A DNA stretch of 64,000 nt from G965197405 sp965197405 (GCA_965197405.1 OZ240206.1:992001-1056000); one strand, 5' to 3'. Numbered from the stretch's first letter, positions 25,347 to 34,111 are shown. The notes: generated by a model not told the origin, from the sequence alone. Numbers and translations: made by a program.

Positions 25347-26720
25347 ATGGACGACAATATAAGGGACCGTATAGAGGATGCCCTGAGGGGGCACGATGCA
25401 CGGTACATAGAGGTCCGCGTCGAGGACGTGGAGGGCACCCATATACGCTATCGCGGCAAGGACCTGGACGAGATTGGCCATACCACGGGGGTGGGCGGCT
25501 GCATCAGGGCGCTGGCCGAGGGATGGGGCTTCGTGTCCTTCAACGAGCTGGAGGGACTGAAGGAGAAGGTAGCCAATGCGGTGCGCAATGCCCACCTGGT
25601 GAGCGCCGGCGGGATACAGCTCGCTCCCCTGGAGCCTGTGGTGGATATAGTCCCACCCCTGGTCGAAAAGGACCCGCTGGCCGTACCTCTTCAGGATAAA
25701 AAGTCGCTGCTGGACCAATACGTAGAGGTAATCTGGGGCACTCCCCAAATCACCACCTCCACCGTCGGATACGGGGACAGCCACAGGAAGAGGGTATTCG
25801 CCACCTCGGAAGGCTCCTACATCCAGCAGGAAAAGGTTGACGTGAGCCTTCGCCTCAACGCCACGGCACGAGACGGGGGCGACGTGCAGCAGTCGGGGTT
25901 GAGCCTGGGCTCCAACGGCGATTACTCCTTCGTGGAGCGGCTTCATGGGGAGGCGAAACAGATGGCGGAGCGCTCCGTGGAGCTTCTCAGAGCGCCCCAG
26001 GTCAGGGGCGGCGAGTACACCGTGGTGCTGGACCCGGTGCTGGCCGGGGTATTCATCCACGAGGCCTTCGGCCACCTTTCCGAGGCCGACCATGTGTACG
26101 AGAACCAGCAGCTGCGGGATATAATGGTCATGGGCAAGCGCTTCGGCGGGCCACATATCAACGTGGTGGACGGCGCCGCCGTGCCGGGTCTGAGGGGCAG
26201 CTACAAGTATGACGACGAGGGAGTCCCATCCACTAGGACCCACCTCCTGAAAGAGGGGGTGCTGGTGGGGAGGCTCCACTCGAGGGAAACGGCGGCCACT
26301 ATGGAGGAGCCCCCCACGGGCAACGCCAGGTCCATAACCTCCCAGTTCCCCCCAATCGTGCGCATGACCAACACCTTTATCGAGCCGGGGTCGGCCACCC
26401 TGGAGGACATTCTCTCCGACATCAAGGACGGCCTGTATGTGAGCAACTGGTACGGCGGCATGACAACAATGGAGCAGTTCACCTTCTCCGCAGGAGAGGC
26501 CCACGTCATCCGCAACGGTAGGATAGAGGAGCTGATGCGGCCCGTGCTCCTGTCCGGCAACCTGTTCATCACCCTGGAGAACTTGGACGCCATCGCCAAC
26601 GACCTGGACATGAACCAAGGCGGGGGCTGTGGGAAGGGGGGCCAGTCCCCCCTTCCCGTGTCCAACGGCAGCCCCCACATACGCATCCAGAAATGCCTTA
26701 TAAGCGGAGCTTCATCATGA
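25347..26720 (+). CDS. tldD: TldD-type metalloprotease
   Basis: TldD is the catalytic subunit of the TldD-TldE zinc protease, which cleaves unfolded peptides and matures or degrades peptides such as microcins. The zinc motif HEAFGHLSEAD (HExxxH) is visible at about residues 236-246. The N-terminal substrate-binding domain has GHDARYIEVRVEDVEGTHIR. The C-terminal part includes GNARSITSQFPPIVRMTNTF and YVSNWYGGMTTMEQFTFSAG. The protein has 457 residues. Its stop overlaps the start of the next gene by 4 bases (ATGA), a strong sign of coupled translation of the two subunits. Confidence 0.94.
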   Translation: MDDNIRDRIEDALRGHDARYIEVRVEDVEGTHIRYRGKDLDEIGHTTGVGGCIRALAEGWGFVSFNELEGLKEKVANAVRNAHLVSAGGIQLAPLEPVVDIVPPLVEKDPLAVPLQDKKSLLDQYVEVIWGTPQITTSTVGYGDSHRKRVFATSEGSYIQQEKVDVSLRLNATARDGGDVQQSGLSLGSNGDYSFVERLHGEAKQMAERSVELLRAPQVRGGEYTVVLDPVLAGVFIHEAFGHLSEADHVYENQQLRDIMVMGKRFGGPHINVVDGAAVPGLRGSYKYDDEGVPSTRTHLLKEGVLVGRLHSRETAATMEEPPTGNARSITSQFPPIVRMTNTFIEPGSATLEDILSDIKDGLYVSNWYGGMTTMEQFTFSAGEAHVIRNGRIEELMRPVLLSGNLFITLENLDAIANDLDMNQGGGCGKGGQSPLPVSNGSPHIRIQKCLISGASS

Positions 26721-28066
26721 GTCCAGTACAGCGAGATGGTACGACAGGCCCGGGGCAGGTCCTGGAGGAGTTGCTGGAGAGGGCGTCCAGGGTGTCGGAC
26801 CAAGCGGAGGTCTTCCACGTCCGGCACAGGGACGAGCCTGTGCTCTTCGAGGCCAATCGTGTCAAGCTGGTGGAGACCAGGGAAAGCTCCGGAATCGCCC
26901 TGAGAATTATCAAAGACGGCAGGATAGGTTTCTCCTCCACGTCGGACCTTAAAAACACCGACGTCCTGGTAAGCAACGCCCTGGAGATGGCGCCCTTTGG
27001 CCCGGAGGCCCGGCTTGGCTTCCCCTCCTACCGCAGCTTCTCCCCCGTGGACGTCTACGACCCCAAGACGGAGGACCTGCCCCTGGAGGATATGGTCAAC
27101 CTGGGCCAGGCCACCATAGACCGGCTGACGGGATACAGCTCCGACCTGCTGTGCGACGCCAGCGTTGCCAAGGGCGTGACCACGATTACCATACTGAACT
27201 CGCAAAACGGCTACGCCACCTACACCAAGAGCGTCTTTTCAGTCTTCTTTCACGGGACTATAATAAAGGGCACGGACATGCTCTTCGTATCCGACGGCAG
27301 AAGCTCCTGTCAACCAGTGCTGGATACGTCCGGAATCGTGGAGTCTATCCAGCACCAGGTGGATATATCCAGGGACATAGTGCCCGCCCCCGTCGGCCAG
27401 GTCCCCGTAGTCTTTACGCCAAGAGGGCTGGCCGGGGCGATCCTCTCGCCCCTCATGTCCGGGTTCAACGGCAAGACGGTCCTTCAGGGAGCCTCGCCCC
27501 TGGTGGGGAAGCTGGGAGAGCGGATGCTGGATGAGAGGTTCTCAATCCGGGATGAGCCTGACCTGCCCTACGCCCCCGGCAGCCGTATGTGCGACGACGA
27601 GGGCGTGCCCACCGGGAAGCTGCCCCTGATTGATAAGGGAGCAATCTCCAACTTCATCTACGACCTCCAAACGGCGGCCCAGGCAGGTGTGGAGAGCACG
27701 GGCAGCGCTTCGCGGGGCCTGAGCACCCTACCCTCGCCCGGCTCCAGCGTCATTGTAGTCGGAGAGGGAGACACCTCTTACGAGGACATGATAAAGGATA
27801 TAAAAAGCGGGTTGGTCGTGGAGCGGCTTCTGGGCGCGGGCCAGAGCAACATCCTGGGGGGAGACTTCAACGCCAACGTGCTCCTGGGCTATAGAATCGA
27901 GGAAGGCAATGTCGTCGGCAGGGTGAAAAATACGGTCATATCTGGTAACGTATATACAGCCCTGAAGAACGTTCAGGCCATCGGAAGAGAGAGCCAGTGG
28001 GTAGGTGGGTCTCTACGGGCGCCTGCCCTGTATTTAGACGCCGTGTCAGTGGCGACTAAAGAGTAG
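26717..28066 (+). CDS. tldE: TldE/PmbA-type protease subunit
   Basis: The non-catalytic partner of TldD, 449 residues from the ATG at 26717, which overlaps the tldD stop and has GGAG upstream. It lacks an HExxxH motif, as expected for TldE. Characteristic parts are KLVETRESSGIALRIIKDGR, SPLMSGFNGKTVLQGASPL, CDDEGVPTGKLPLIDKGAIS and GGDFNANVLLGYRIEEGNVV near the end. The stop codon lies inside a palindromic repeat (28063-28091). Confidence 0.93.
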   Translation: MSPVQRDGTTGPGQVLEELLERASRVSDQAEVFHVRHRDEPVLFEANRVKLVETRESSGIALRIIKDGRIGFSSTSDLKNTDVLVSNALEMAPFGPEARLGFPSYRSFSPVDVYDPKTEDLPLEDMVNLGQATIDRLTGYSSDLLCDASVAKGVTTITILNSQNGYATYTKSVFSVFFHGTIIKGTDMLFVSDGRSSCQPVLDTSGIVESIQHQVDISRDIVPAPVGQVPVVFTPRGLAGAILSPLMSGFNGKTVLQGASPLVGKLGERMLDERFSIRDEPDLPYAPGSRMCDDEGVPTGKLPLIDKGAISNFIYDLQTAAQAGVESTGSASRGLSTLPSPGSSVIVVGEGDTSYEDMIKDIKSGLVVERLLGAGQSNILGGDFNANVLLGYRIEEGNVVGRVKNTVISGNVYTALKNVQAIGRESQWVGGSLRAPALYLDAVSVATKE

Positions 28067-28091
28067 GGGCAGGTTTGAAACCTGCCCCTAC
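28063..28091. repeat. Palindromic repeat GTAGGGGC family, copy 1
   Basis: GTAGGGGCAGGTTT, one G, then AAACCTGCCCCTAC: 14 bases with a perfect inverted partner, followed by GG. A second copy with a different middle lies at 52472-52499. The tldE stop codon is inside the left arm. The hairpin could act as a terminator, although no T-run follows. Confidence 0.85.
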
Positions 28092-28141
28092 GGTCCCCAC
28101 ACACGCGGGGATTAGACCGACCCCTTGGAAGGAGCGGGGCC

Positions 28142-29065
28142 TTGTCTTTGGAAAGCTGTTTGCAGCACATAACCGAAGAGAATGCACCCTTGAACCAGTC
28201 GTCTCTTACGGAGCTATCGGACCTCGGAACAGGAGACCGGGGGAAGTTTGCGCGAGGATGGCTCAAGGCGTCCCCCCATCGCAGGCTGCAGGTTGTGGAG
28301 TGCCTATCGGAAATGGCCGAGGAGAACGCCGAGCTAGACTTCAGCGCCATTTTCAAGCTGTGCCTCAAGGACCCCGATGAGACAATCCGGCAGAAGGCCA
28401 TAACCGGCCTGTGGGAGTTTGAAGACCGGTCCCTGATCCTGTCCCTGGTGGAGATGCTGAGGTCCGACGGCTCCGGCGATGTCAGAGCGTCGGCGGCTAT
28501 GGCCATGGGAAAGTTCGCCGTGCTTGCCCAGGATGGCAAAATCCTCTCAAGGGACAGCGCGGTAGTTAAAGACACCCTCATGAATACCCTTCAAGACGAA
28601 CAGGAGTGGCTGGAGGTGAGACGGAGGGCCCTCGAATCGGTCGCGCCCTTCAACAGTCCGGATATAGACGAGTACATCCACTGGGCCTACGACAGCGATG
28701 ACCTGAAGCTGAAGAGCAGCTCTCTATACGCTATGGGCAGGACCGGAGAACCTCAGTGGTTGCCTCTACTGGTCAGAGAGCTTCAAAACCCCAGCCCACC
28801 CATCCGCTACGAGGCCGCCACCGCCTGCGGCGCGCTGAACGAGGAGGAGGTGGCGTCCCATCTCGTGCCCCTTCTCCAGGACGACGACTTCCAGGTCCAG
28901 CTAGCGGCCATAGGCGCTCTGGGAGAGGTCGGGGGGGGGCTGTCCAAGCGTGCGCTGAGAAGGTGCCTGAAAAGTGGGGACTCCATCGTGGAGGACGCCG
29001 CCCGCGAGGCCCTGGAGAACATCCAGGCTATGGAAGACCCCCTGGGCTTTAACTACGAACTCTAG
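28142..29065 (+). CDS. HEAT-repeat protein
   Basis: A 307-residue protein of helical HEAT/PBS-lyase-like repeats, likely a protein-protein scaffold. Repeats are visible as DPDETIRQKAITGLWEFEDR, SGDVRASAAMAMGKFAVLAQ, SSLYAMGRTGEPQWLPLLVR, PPIRYEAATACGALNEEEVA and DFQVQLAAIGALGEVGGGLS. The start is a TTG at 28142 with AAGGAG 8 bases upstream. No membrane segment is seen. Partner unknown; it follows tldE after a palindrome. Confidence 0.85.
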   Translation: MSLESCLQHITEENAPLNQSSLTELSDLGTGDRGKFARGWLKASPHRRLQVVECLSEMAEENAELDFSAIFKLCLKDPDETIRQKAITGLWEFEDRSLILSLVEMLRSDGSGDVRASAAMAMGKFAVLAQDGKILSRDSAVVKDTLMNTLQDEQEWLEVRRRALESVAPFNSPDIDEYIHWAYDSDDLKLKSSSLYAMGRTGEPQWLPLLVRELQNPSPPIRYEAATACGALNEEEVASHLVPLLQDDDFQVQLAAIGALGEVGGGLSKRALRRCLKSGDSIVEDAAREALENIQAMEDPLGFNYEL

Positions 29066-29087
29066 CATGCCTGCGTCAGCCTCCCGT

Positions 29088-29250
29088 ATTTTTATGAAAA
29101 TAGCCTGCACCCCCTCTGATGTCATTCCGAGCGCAGCGAGGAATCTAAAAATCCATGCTCTCGGATAAGCCTGCACTTGAGATTCCTCACTCCGCGAAGT
29201 TTACCCTGAGCTTGTCGAAGGTCTCCATCCGGAATGACACGCGTCGGGGA
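29088..29250. repeat. Family A repeat, core type B
   Basis: Begins ATGAAAATAGCCTGCACCCC, with half-site TGTCATTCCGAGCGCAGCGA, core AATCCATGCTCTCGGATAAG, and a right half broken by an extra GTTTACCCTGAGCTTGTCGA segment before GGAATGACACGCG. The gap 29066-29383 holds this and the next repeat and no clear gene. Confidence 0.72.
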
Positions 29251-29258
29251 CCTGTATT

Positions 29259-29345
29259 ACCATGAAAATACCCTTCGTCATACCCGTGAAAATGGGTATC
29301 CACGACCCCGGTCCCTGGACTCCCACTTTCGTGGGAGTGACGATG
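29259..29345. repeat. Hairpin-rich dispersed repeat, family C
   Basis: TTACCATGAAAATACCCTTC, then ACCCGTGAAAATGGGT and GGACTCCCACTTTCGTGGGA with GTGACGATGG at the end. Confidence 0.7.
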
Positions 29346-29383
29346 GCGAGGCCATTCACAATTACCGGGAAAAGAGAGCGCCA

Positions 29384-29818
29384 TTGGTCCACTTGACCTC
29401 CCAGGAATCGGCCCTCATAAAGGCGGGGCGCGTGGCCCGCATGGCCACTGCCGACGCCCAGGGTGCGCCTCACCTGATACCCGTTTGCTTCGCCTACGAC
29501 GGCAGCTACTTCTACTCGGTGCTGGACCGCAAGCCAAAGCGCGCAGCTTTAACCAGGCTCAAGCGAGTGCGAAACATACTCTCCAACCCGAATGTCGCGC
29601 TGGTGCTGGACCATTTCGAGGAGGACTGGAGCAAGCTGTGGTACGTGCTGGTGACTGGCACGGCCCAGCTGGTCCACGCAGGAGAGGAGCACCGGCGCGC
29701 GATCGCCGTCCTGAGAGAGAAATATCCCCAATACCGGGACATGGATATAGACGAGAACCCGGTGATAAGGATAACACCAACAAGGGTCACGTCCTGGGGC
29801 GCGTTACCCCAGGGGTGA
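29384..29818 (+). CDS. PPOX-class F420-dependent protein, Rv0121-like
   Basis: A 144-residue split-barrel flavoprotein. The chosen start is a TTG at 29384 with GAGAG upstream; longer versions would run through repeat sequence. The pattern AGRVARMATADAQGAPHLIP, the long VLDRKPKRAALTRLKRVRNI, FEEDWSKLWYVLVTGTAQLV and the ending TRVTSWGALPQ match the Rv0121 type of F420-dependent proteins. It is distant from the other PPOX protein at 9351. Physiological substrate unknown. The last bases of the gene form half of a duplicated hairpin. Confidence 0.85.
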   Translation: MVHLTSQESALIKAGRVARMATADAQGAPHLIPVCFAYDGSYFYSVLDRKPKRAALTRLKRVRNILSNPNVALVLDHFEEDWSKLWYVLVTGTAQLVHAGEEHRRAIAVLREKYPQYRDMDIDENPVIRITPTRVTSWGALPQG

Positions 29819-29876
29819 AGGACTGGACATCCCATCCCAGGGACAGGTCACGTCCTGGGGCGCGTTACCCCAGGGG
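29785..29876. repeat. Duplicated hairpin at the 3' end of the PPOX gene
   Basis: A 31-base segment starting GGTCACGTCCTGGGGCGCG and ending TTACCCCAGGGG occurs at 29785-29815 and again at 29846-29876, 61 bases apart. Each copy holds the stem CCTGGGG/CCCCAGG with a seven-base loop. The first copy encodes the C-terminus VTSWGALPQ. Confidence 0.9.
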
Positions 29877-29947
29877 GAAGAAGCGTAGCACGCCCCGGTC
29901 ATGTCTCAGGCGTGCCCCGGTCCGTCATGGGTAGGCCTGCCGGCCCC

Positions 29948-30119
29948 AGAATCGTTTCATTGTCACCCCGAGCGGAGCGAGGGGTCTAAAATCCCGGCTG
30001 GTTGTCCTGTTGCTTTGGCCGGTACTGCCTTGATTCCGGTTCCTATCAGGCGCCGTTTTAGATTCCTCACTCCGCTTCGCTGCGTTCGGAATGACACGCG
30101 GTGGGGGCATATATTCACC
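29948..30119. repeat. Family A repeat, core type A (reverse orientation)
   Basis: Starts AATCGTTTCATTGTCACCCC and ends GGAATGACACGCGG with TATATTCACC. The core GGTACTGCCTTGATTCCGGT is the reverse complement of the type A core. It fills the gap before the oxidoreductase pseudogene. Confidence 0.75.
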
Positions 30120-30165
30120 CCCGCCTGGCGGCAGACACGTAGCATTGAGAATCAAACGACGCGGT

Positions 30166-31298
30166 CTACCGGCCCCAGAGGCGGCGAAGGCCGAAAATCT
30201 CCAGGTTGTGTCGGCTCGCGCCCTCCTGCACCAGGTCAGCCATGATCTCCCCCACCACGCTGCAAAACTTGAACCCGTGGCCCGAGAATCCAGCCGCTAT
30301 GCCCACCTGGGGGAAGTCGGGGTGAAGGTCCAGAATGAAATGCTCATCGGGGCTATTGGTAAAGATGCACGTCTTCAGGGACAGGGTAGGCCCCGCTGCG
30401 TGGGGGAAATGGCGACTGGTGAAGGCCCGCAGTATATCCTCATCCTCCGGGTGAACGTCCCGGTCCATGGTCTCCGGGTCCACCGCCTGGGACAGGTGGT
30501 GGTAGCGGCCCACTTTGAAGCCGGGTATCCCGTAGGTCGGGAGTCCGTAGAACCTGCGTCGTCCACCATTACGTTGAAGACAGGGAAGACGCCGGGCTTG
30601 AAAAGCTCGCTGCGAGCCGGCTGGAACCATGCCAGCACTTGCCTTTCAGGCACTAGAAATTGGGACAGCCCAGGGACCAGGTTGGCCGCCCATGCCCCGG
30701 CAGAGATGACCAGCTTGCCTGCGACGTACTCGTCCCTGTCGGTGCGCACCTTCACGCCCTTCTCCAGGGGTTCCCATGAAAGCGCCTGCTCCCTGCCGTG
30801 TACCTCGGCTCCGAGGTCGAGGGCGGCTGTCACGTGGGCGACGATACAGCGCTCAGGAAGCAAGAAGCCGCCATCAGGCTGATGGACAGCCGCTAAATCC
30901 CTGGGCAGATTGTAGCCCGGAAAGCGGCTGTTCACCTCTTCACCGGTCATAACCTCATGGGGCAGGTGATGGAGCTCGCAGCAGGTCCTGGAGCCTTGAA
31001 AGACATCGCTGTCTTCGGGCGAGGCGTCAATGGAGCCGGTAATAACCAGAAGACGCTCCCCAAAGCCGTTCTCCAGCTGACGCCATAGCTGGTAGGCCCT
31101 CCTCAGCAGAGGCACGTATGAAGGGTCCTCATAGTAAGCCAGGCGTATGACGCGGGTAACTCCGTGGGATGAACCCATGTCGTTGGGAATGTCATAGCGT
31201 TCAATGCCGATGGCCTTCAGCCCCCGGCGGGCCAGGTGATAGAGGGTGGCGCTGCCCATGCCACCCACACCCAGGACAATGGCGTCGTATTCCTTCAT
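30166..31298 (-). pseudogene. FAD-dependent sarcosine-oxidase-like gene with a single-base frameshift
   Basis: Two overlapping frames together give one full FAD oxidoreductase of the monomeric sarcosine oxidase (MSOX/SolA) type. The first part carries the FAD motif VLGVGGMGSATLYHLARRG at the N-terminus and GSSHGVTRVIRLAYYEDPSY. The second part, in another frame, carries RFYGLPTYGIPGFKVGRYHH, FTNSPDEHFILDLHPDFPQV and IAAGFSGHGFKFCSVVGEIM, all conserved in MSOX. The frame changes near 30556: one missing G after GTGGACGAC would restore VDDGRFYGLP. So this is either a recent inactivation or a one-base sequence error. An intact version would have about 377 residues, the normal length. Confidence 0.9.
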
Positions 31299-31349
31299 TT
31301 TCCCTTCCGTTTTCCTGGCGCGAAGACTCCCAGGCGAGATGAGTACCGG

Positions 31350-31865
31350 CTAAAGCCCTGGAAGCTCTCCCGTGATAACGCGTATCGTTGCCAGGAAGCT
31401 TCCGGCCCGGGCGTAGTCCAGACGCCAGCGGGCCTCCTCGGGCGGCGTCCTCAGCCCCAGAGATTCTATGAGTGTATTGATGGCAGAGCCTTGACTCGCC
31501 CCCAATGCCTGGTGTGTGGCCCTGTGGGTCTCTCGAATACGCAGCTGGTAATATCCCAAGTTGCCCCTGGCGCCGATGGCCAGCAGGATAACGCCAACTA
31601 TGAGGGCCGGTATGGCGGTGACAATGATAATGCTGCTCGCCGCAAGAAAGATGGCCGCGAGGATGCAAAGGGTGCCAAGGGCCATCATGGGGTGGCTTGG
31701 CTTCCGCATCAGCTCTACGGCGGCGAGTTGGTGATAGCCGATTTCGGCCACGGGCTGACTTTGCGCCCCTTCATCGTACCGGATGATGCGCTTCGACGTG
31801 GCGTAGAAGGGCTTACACTCGGATATTACCTTCTCGCCGGGCATCAGGACGTCCTGAAGGCTCAA
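31350..31865 (-). CDS. Two-span membrane protein of unknown function
   Basis: A 171-residue protein with a TTG start and AGGAGG seven bases upstream. The N-terminal 55 residues (LMPGEKVISECKPFYATSKR, then IIRYDEG) resemble the beginning of bacterial PH-like membrane proteins. Two hydrophobic helices follow at about 60-77 (MMALGTLCILAAIFLAASS) and 80-98 (IVTAIPALIVGVILLAIG). The C-terminal half is soluble. No confident family. It lies upstream of the frameshifted oxidase on the same strand. Confidence 0.7.
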   Translation of the reverse strand: MSLQDVLMPGEKVISECKPFYATSKRIIRYDEGAQSQPVAEIGYHQLAAVELMRKPSHPMMALGTLCILAAIFLAASSIIIVTAIPALIVGVILLAIGARGNLGYYQLRIRETHRATHQALGASQGSAINTLIESLGLRTPPEEARWRLDYARAGSFLATIRVITGELPGL

Positions 31866-31988
31866 GCCGTCACCTCCTCACTTCAGCCTCAGACCCGTTG
31901 CATAGACTATTGTACTACAAAGTGCCAGGTGTGTTGGCAACCGCCAACAGAGATTGGCCGCGCCGGGGCATCTTGACTCACTTAGTAA

Positions 31989-32582
31989 CTATCTCAAATT
32001 AGCGAGGCTCCATAGGCGGCGGTACCAGATAAGGGCGCAAGCCAATTGAAGCAGGCCCAGGTAATTGGTGGGCTTCTTATCGTAGCGCACCAGTATCGCC
32101 CGGCACTTGGACAGCCAGCCCAGGGTGCGTTCCACCACCCACCGCCGGGCCGGGTGGGTTTTCTCGCCCGATTGGTCCAATTTCTCTTCGCCAATACGCC
32201 GGATATGAGGCTGGTATCCGGCGTCGGCGACGGTCACGTGGCCGGTGGGATTGTCATACCCCTTGTCCAGGCACAGGTTTTGGACCCCTTCCGGCCGGTC
32301 CACCACTATGCTCTCCAGCGTCGGCCTAAGGAGTTTCGTATCGTGGACATTGGCTCCGGCCACCACCACGCTCAGTGGCCCGCCCGCCCCGTCGACCAGG
32401 ATGCTCTTCTTGCTCCCAGCCTTGCCCCGGTCCGTGGGATTGCGTCCAATGGCGCCCCCCCAAAACGCGCTTTTCCCATGGAGCAATCGGCCGACTGCCA
32501 TTCCCAGTTTACGCCGTCCAATTCCTGGCATTCTTCGATCAAGGCAGCCCAGATGCCATCCAGTACCCCACGCTCTACCCAA
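31989..32582 (-). CDS. IS5-family transposase OrfB (catalytic part)
   Basis: The DDE catalytic part of the same transposase. Useful sequence starts near 32460 with GGAIGRNPTDRGKAGSKKS; upstream residues in this frame are read-through of OrfA. The motifs ILVDGAGGPLSVVVAGANVHD (first Asp), CLDKGYDN (second Asp) and RRWVVERTLGWL (Glu) are intact, and the C-terminus ALIWYRRLWSLA is typical. The stop lies in the left inverted repeat. A -1 shift in the G7 tract would give a normal OrfAB fusion of about 279 residues, so the copy may be active. Confidence 0.88.
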   Translation of the reverse strand: MGRAWGTGWHLGCLDRRMPGIGRRKLGMAVGRLLHGKSAFWGGAIGRNPTDRGKAGSKKSILVDGAGGPLSVVVAGANVHDTKLLRPTLESIVVDRPEGVQNLCLDKGYDNPTGHVTVADAGYQPHIRRIGEEKLDQSGEKTHPARRWVVERTLGWLSKCRAILVRYDKKPTNYLGLLQLACALIWYRRLWSLANLR

Positions 32583-32827
32583 CGCTGGAAGGTCCGGTGG
32601 ATGGTGCTGTCATCCCCCAGTTCCTTGGGCAAGTGGTTCCATTGGCAGGAACTGCGCATACGGAAGATGACCCCTTCCAGCATCTTGCGCTGGTCCACCC
32701 TTTTGCGCCCCTTCGCCTTGGGCGGGTCCAACTCCAAAATCACGGGTTCGATTCGCTCCCACAGGCCATCGGATATTTCCCATATCGTTGGCAGAGTCTC
32801 GCTCTTTCCCATCATCCACCACCACAT
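32372..32827 (-). CDS. IS5-family transposase OrfA
   Basis: The N-terminal frame of the transposase, about 151 residues to its own stop. It holds the DUF4096-like domain: IWEISDGLWERIEPVILELD, QRKMLEGVIFRMRSSCQWNH, DSTIHRTFQRWVERGVLDGI. This is the DNA-binding part. The frame leaves the family consensus after SMGKARFGG, exactly at a run of seven G (plus-strand C at 32455-32461), where OrfB takes over in the -1 frame. Confidence 0.88.
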   Translation of the reverse strand: MWWWMMGKSETLPTIWEISDGLWERIEPVILELDPPKAKGRKRVDQRKMLEGVIFRMRSSCQWNHLPKELGDDSTIHRTFQRWVERGVLDGIWAALIEECQELDGVNWEWQSADCSMGKARFGGAPLDAIPRTGARLGARRASWSTGRAGH

Positions 32828-32947
32828 GCGTTTCCCCTATCTTAACCGAACCCCCTACGTTTTCTCCCTTTCAGACCAATCCTATTTTGAGATAGTTTCT
32901 TAGTAGCATGGGGTAAAGTCTTTAGCAACAAGCTGTGAGGATAAGCC

Positions 32948-33175
32948 ATGCCTATATACGAGTACGTTTGCGACACCTGCGAGTACAAGTTTGACAAGCT
33001 ACAGTCCATGAACGCACGCGGGGCCGACTGCCCCCGCTGTAGCCAACCCGCCCAGCGGGCTATCTCCCTGTTCTCCGCCGTTACCACAAGCGATGACGGC
33101 TATCCAGGCTCCCTGGCCGGCATGGGAGGTTGCGGCGCCTGCGCCGGCGGTGGCTGTGCCTGCTCCGTAGGTTAG
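32948..33175 (+). CDS. FmdB-family zinc ribbon protein
   Basis: A 75-residue protein with the FmdB-type zinc ribbon: PIYEYVCDTCEYKFDKLQSM, then DCPRCSQPAQR, supplying two CxxC knuckles. The C-terminal part is glycine- and cysteine-rich (GGCGACAGGGCACSVG) and may bind metal. FmdB-like proteins were named for a regulatory gene near formamidase, but most have no proven role. The ATG follows GAGGATAAGCC. It lies just outside the IS5 element. Confidence 0.88.
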   Translation: MPIYEYVCDTCEYKFDKLQSMNARGADCPRCSQPAQRAISLFSAVTTSDDGYPGSLAGMGGCGACAGGGCACSVG

Positions 33176-33248
33176 GGCCGGCTTACTTTATCCTGAGCAT
33201 CCAGGCCGCCTTCCGGGGACTGGGCTATCGGGAAACCGGGGCCGACGC

Positions 33249-34004
33249 TCAGCGGGGGACCCCGGGATGCCGCAAGAGGGGTTTCCGGCCCCTGCGCATG
33301 TGCCGGCGCCGGAGGGCAAGCCAGCCCCCCGACACCCCAGCCAGCGCCACGGCCTGCCCCACGGTTGCCAGTCCCACGAAAAGGGTCGCGTCGAACCAGA
33401 ACCCCTGGGGGAACAACATCACCAGATAGTCCCTCCTGGGGTCCAGCATCCAGAAGTCGTTGGCGAAGCTCACCCGGTGAAAGAGCAGGAAGAGGGAATC
33501 GAACCCCACCAGGGCAATCAGGCCGACCAGCACGATTAACCCCAGGGTCAGGCCGCTGCCCCACAGGATGTGCCTGGAAAGAGCAGGAGCAAAAAGCCGC
33601 CGCCGGGCGAAGAAGCCCACCCCCACGAAGCCAAGGATGTACACCGCCGCGGCCGCCTCCGCCCCATAGACGCCCCATATCAGACGCTTCACGTCGCGCA
33701 TGTGCAGCACTTCCCGCTCGTTGAATAGCTCCCTCTCCTCACCGAAAACCTCTGCGCGTATCTCCAGGGGTTCCCTGGTGGAGTTGAAGTACCCCTTGAT
33801 CTGGCGCGCGACCGCCATAAGCCCATCCTCTTCTATGCCGGTCACGCCGGATATGTGGTACTTGTCGAACCCGTGCCGGTAGAGGCGCAGGTCATTTACC
33901 GCCCAGGTCACGCTGACGGTAACGAGGAGGAGGGGAATGGCTATTATGAAGAGGACGACCAGGACCCGGCCCCCCGCTTTTAGCCCGATGCTCCTGGAGG
34001 ACAT
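33249..34004 (-). CDS. DUF1461/TIGR01906 integral membrane protein
   Basis: A 251-residue membrane protein of the DUF1461 family. The first helix is VLVVLFIIAIPLLLVTVSVT; a soluble loop then carries the family hallmark LFNEREVLHMRDVKRLIW. Further spans are at about residues 110-135, 150-175 and 205-230 (LFVGLATVGQAVALAGVS). The C-terminus is strongly basic. In Gram-positive bacteria these proteins accompany various transporters; their role is unknown. Confidence 0.88.
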   Translation of the reverse strand: MSSRSIGLKAGGRVLVVLFIIAIPLLLVTVSVTWAVNDLRLYRHGFDKYHISGVTGIEEDGLMAVARQIKGYFNSTREPLEIRAEVFGEERELFNEREVLHMRDVKRLIWGVYGAEAAAAVYILGFVGVGFFARRRLFAPALSRHILWGSGLTLGLIVLVGLIALVGFDSLFLLFHRVSFANDFWMLDPRRDYLVMLFPQGFWFDATLFVGLATVGQAVALAGVSGGWLALRRRHMRRGRKPLLRHPGVPR

Positions 34005-34111
34005 GGATATACGTTAACACCTCCAACCTTGCCATTCAACCGACCGCCTTTATATAATGCGCCCACGGGAGCGGCCACGCCTCGACTCGCATTTAAGGGA
34101 GTAATGAGTGA

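Larger units (their letters stand above)
31986..32898 (-). mobile_element. IS5-family insertion sequence (913 bp)
   Basis: Ends carry an inverted repeat: TAACTATCTCAAA at the left (31986-31998) and TTTGAGATAGTTT at the right (32886-32898), flanked on both sides by CTTAG (31981-31985 and 32899-32903), a likely target duplication. Inside is a two-frame transposase. Sequence style (NPTDRGKAGSKK, VVVAGANVHDTKLL) fits the IS1031/IS427/ISL2 side of IS5. Confidence 0.88.

Noticed and set aside
25221..26678. A long open frame antisense to tldD
   Set aside because: It shadows tldD, which has the HExxxH motif and a coupled tldE.
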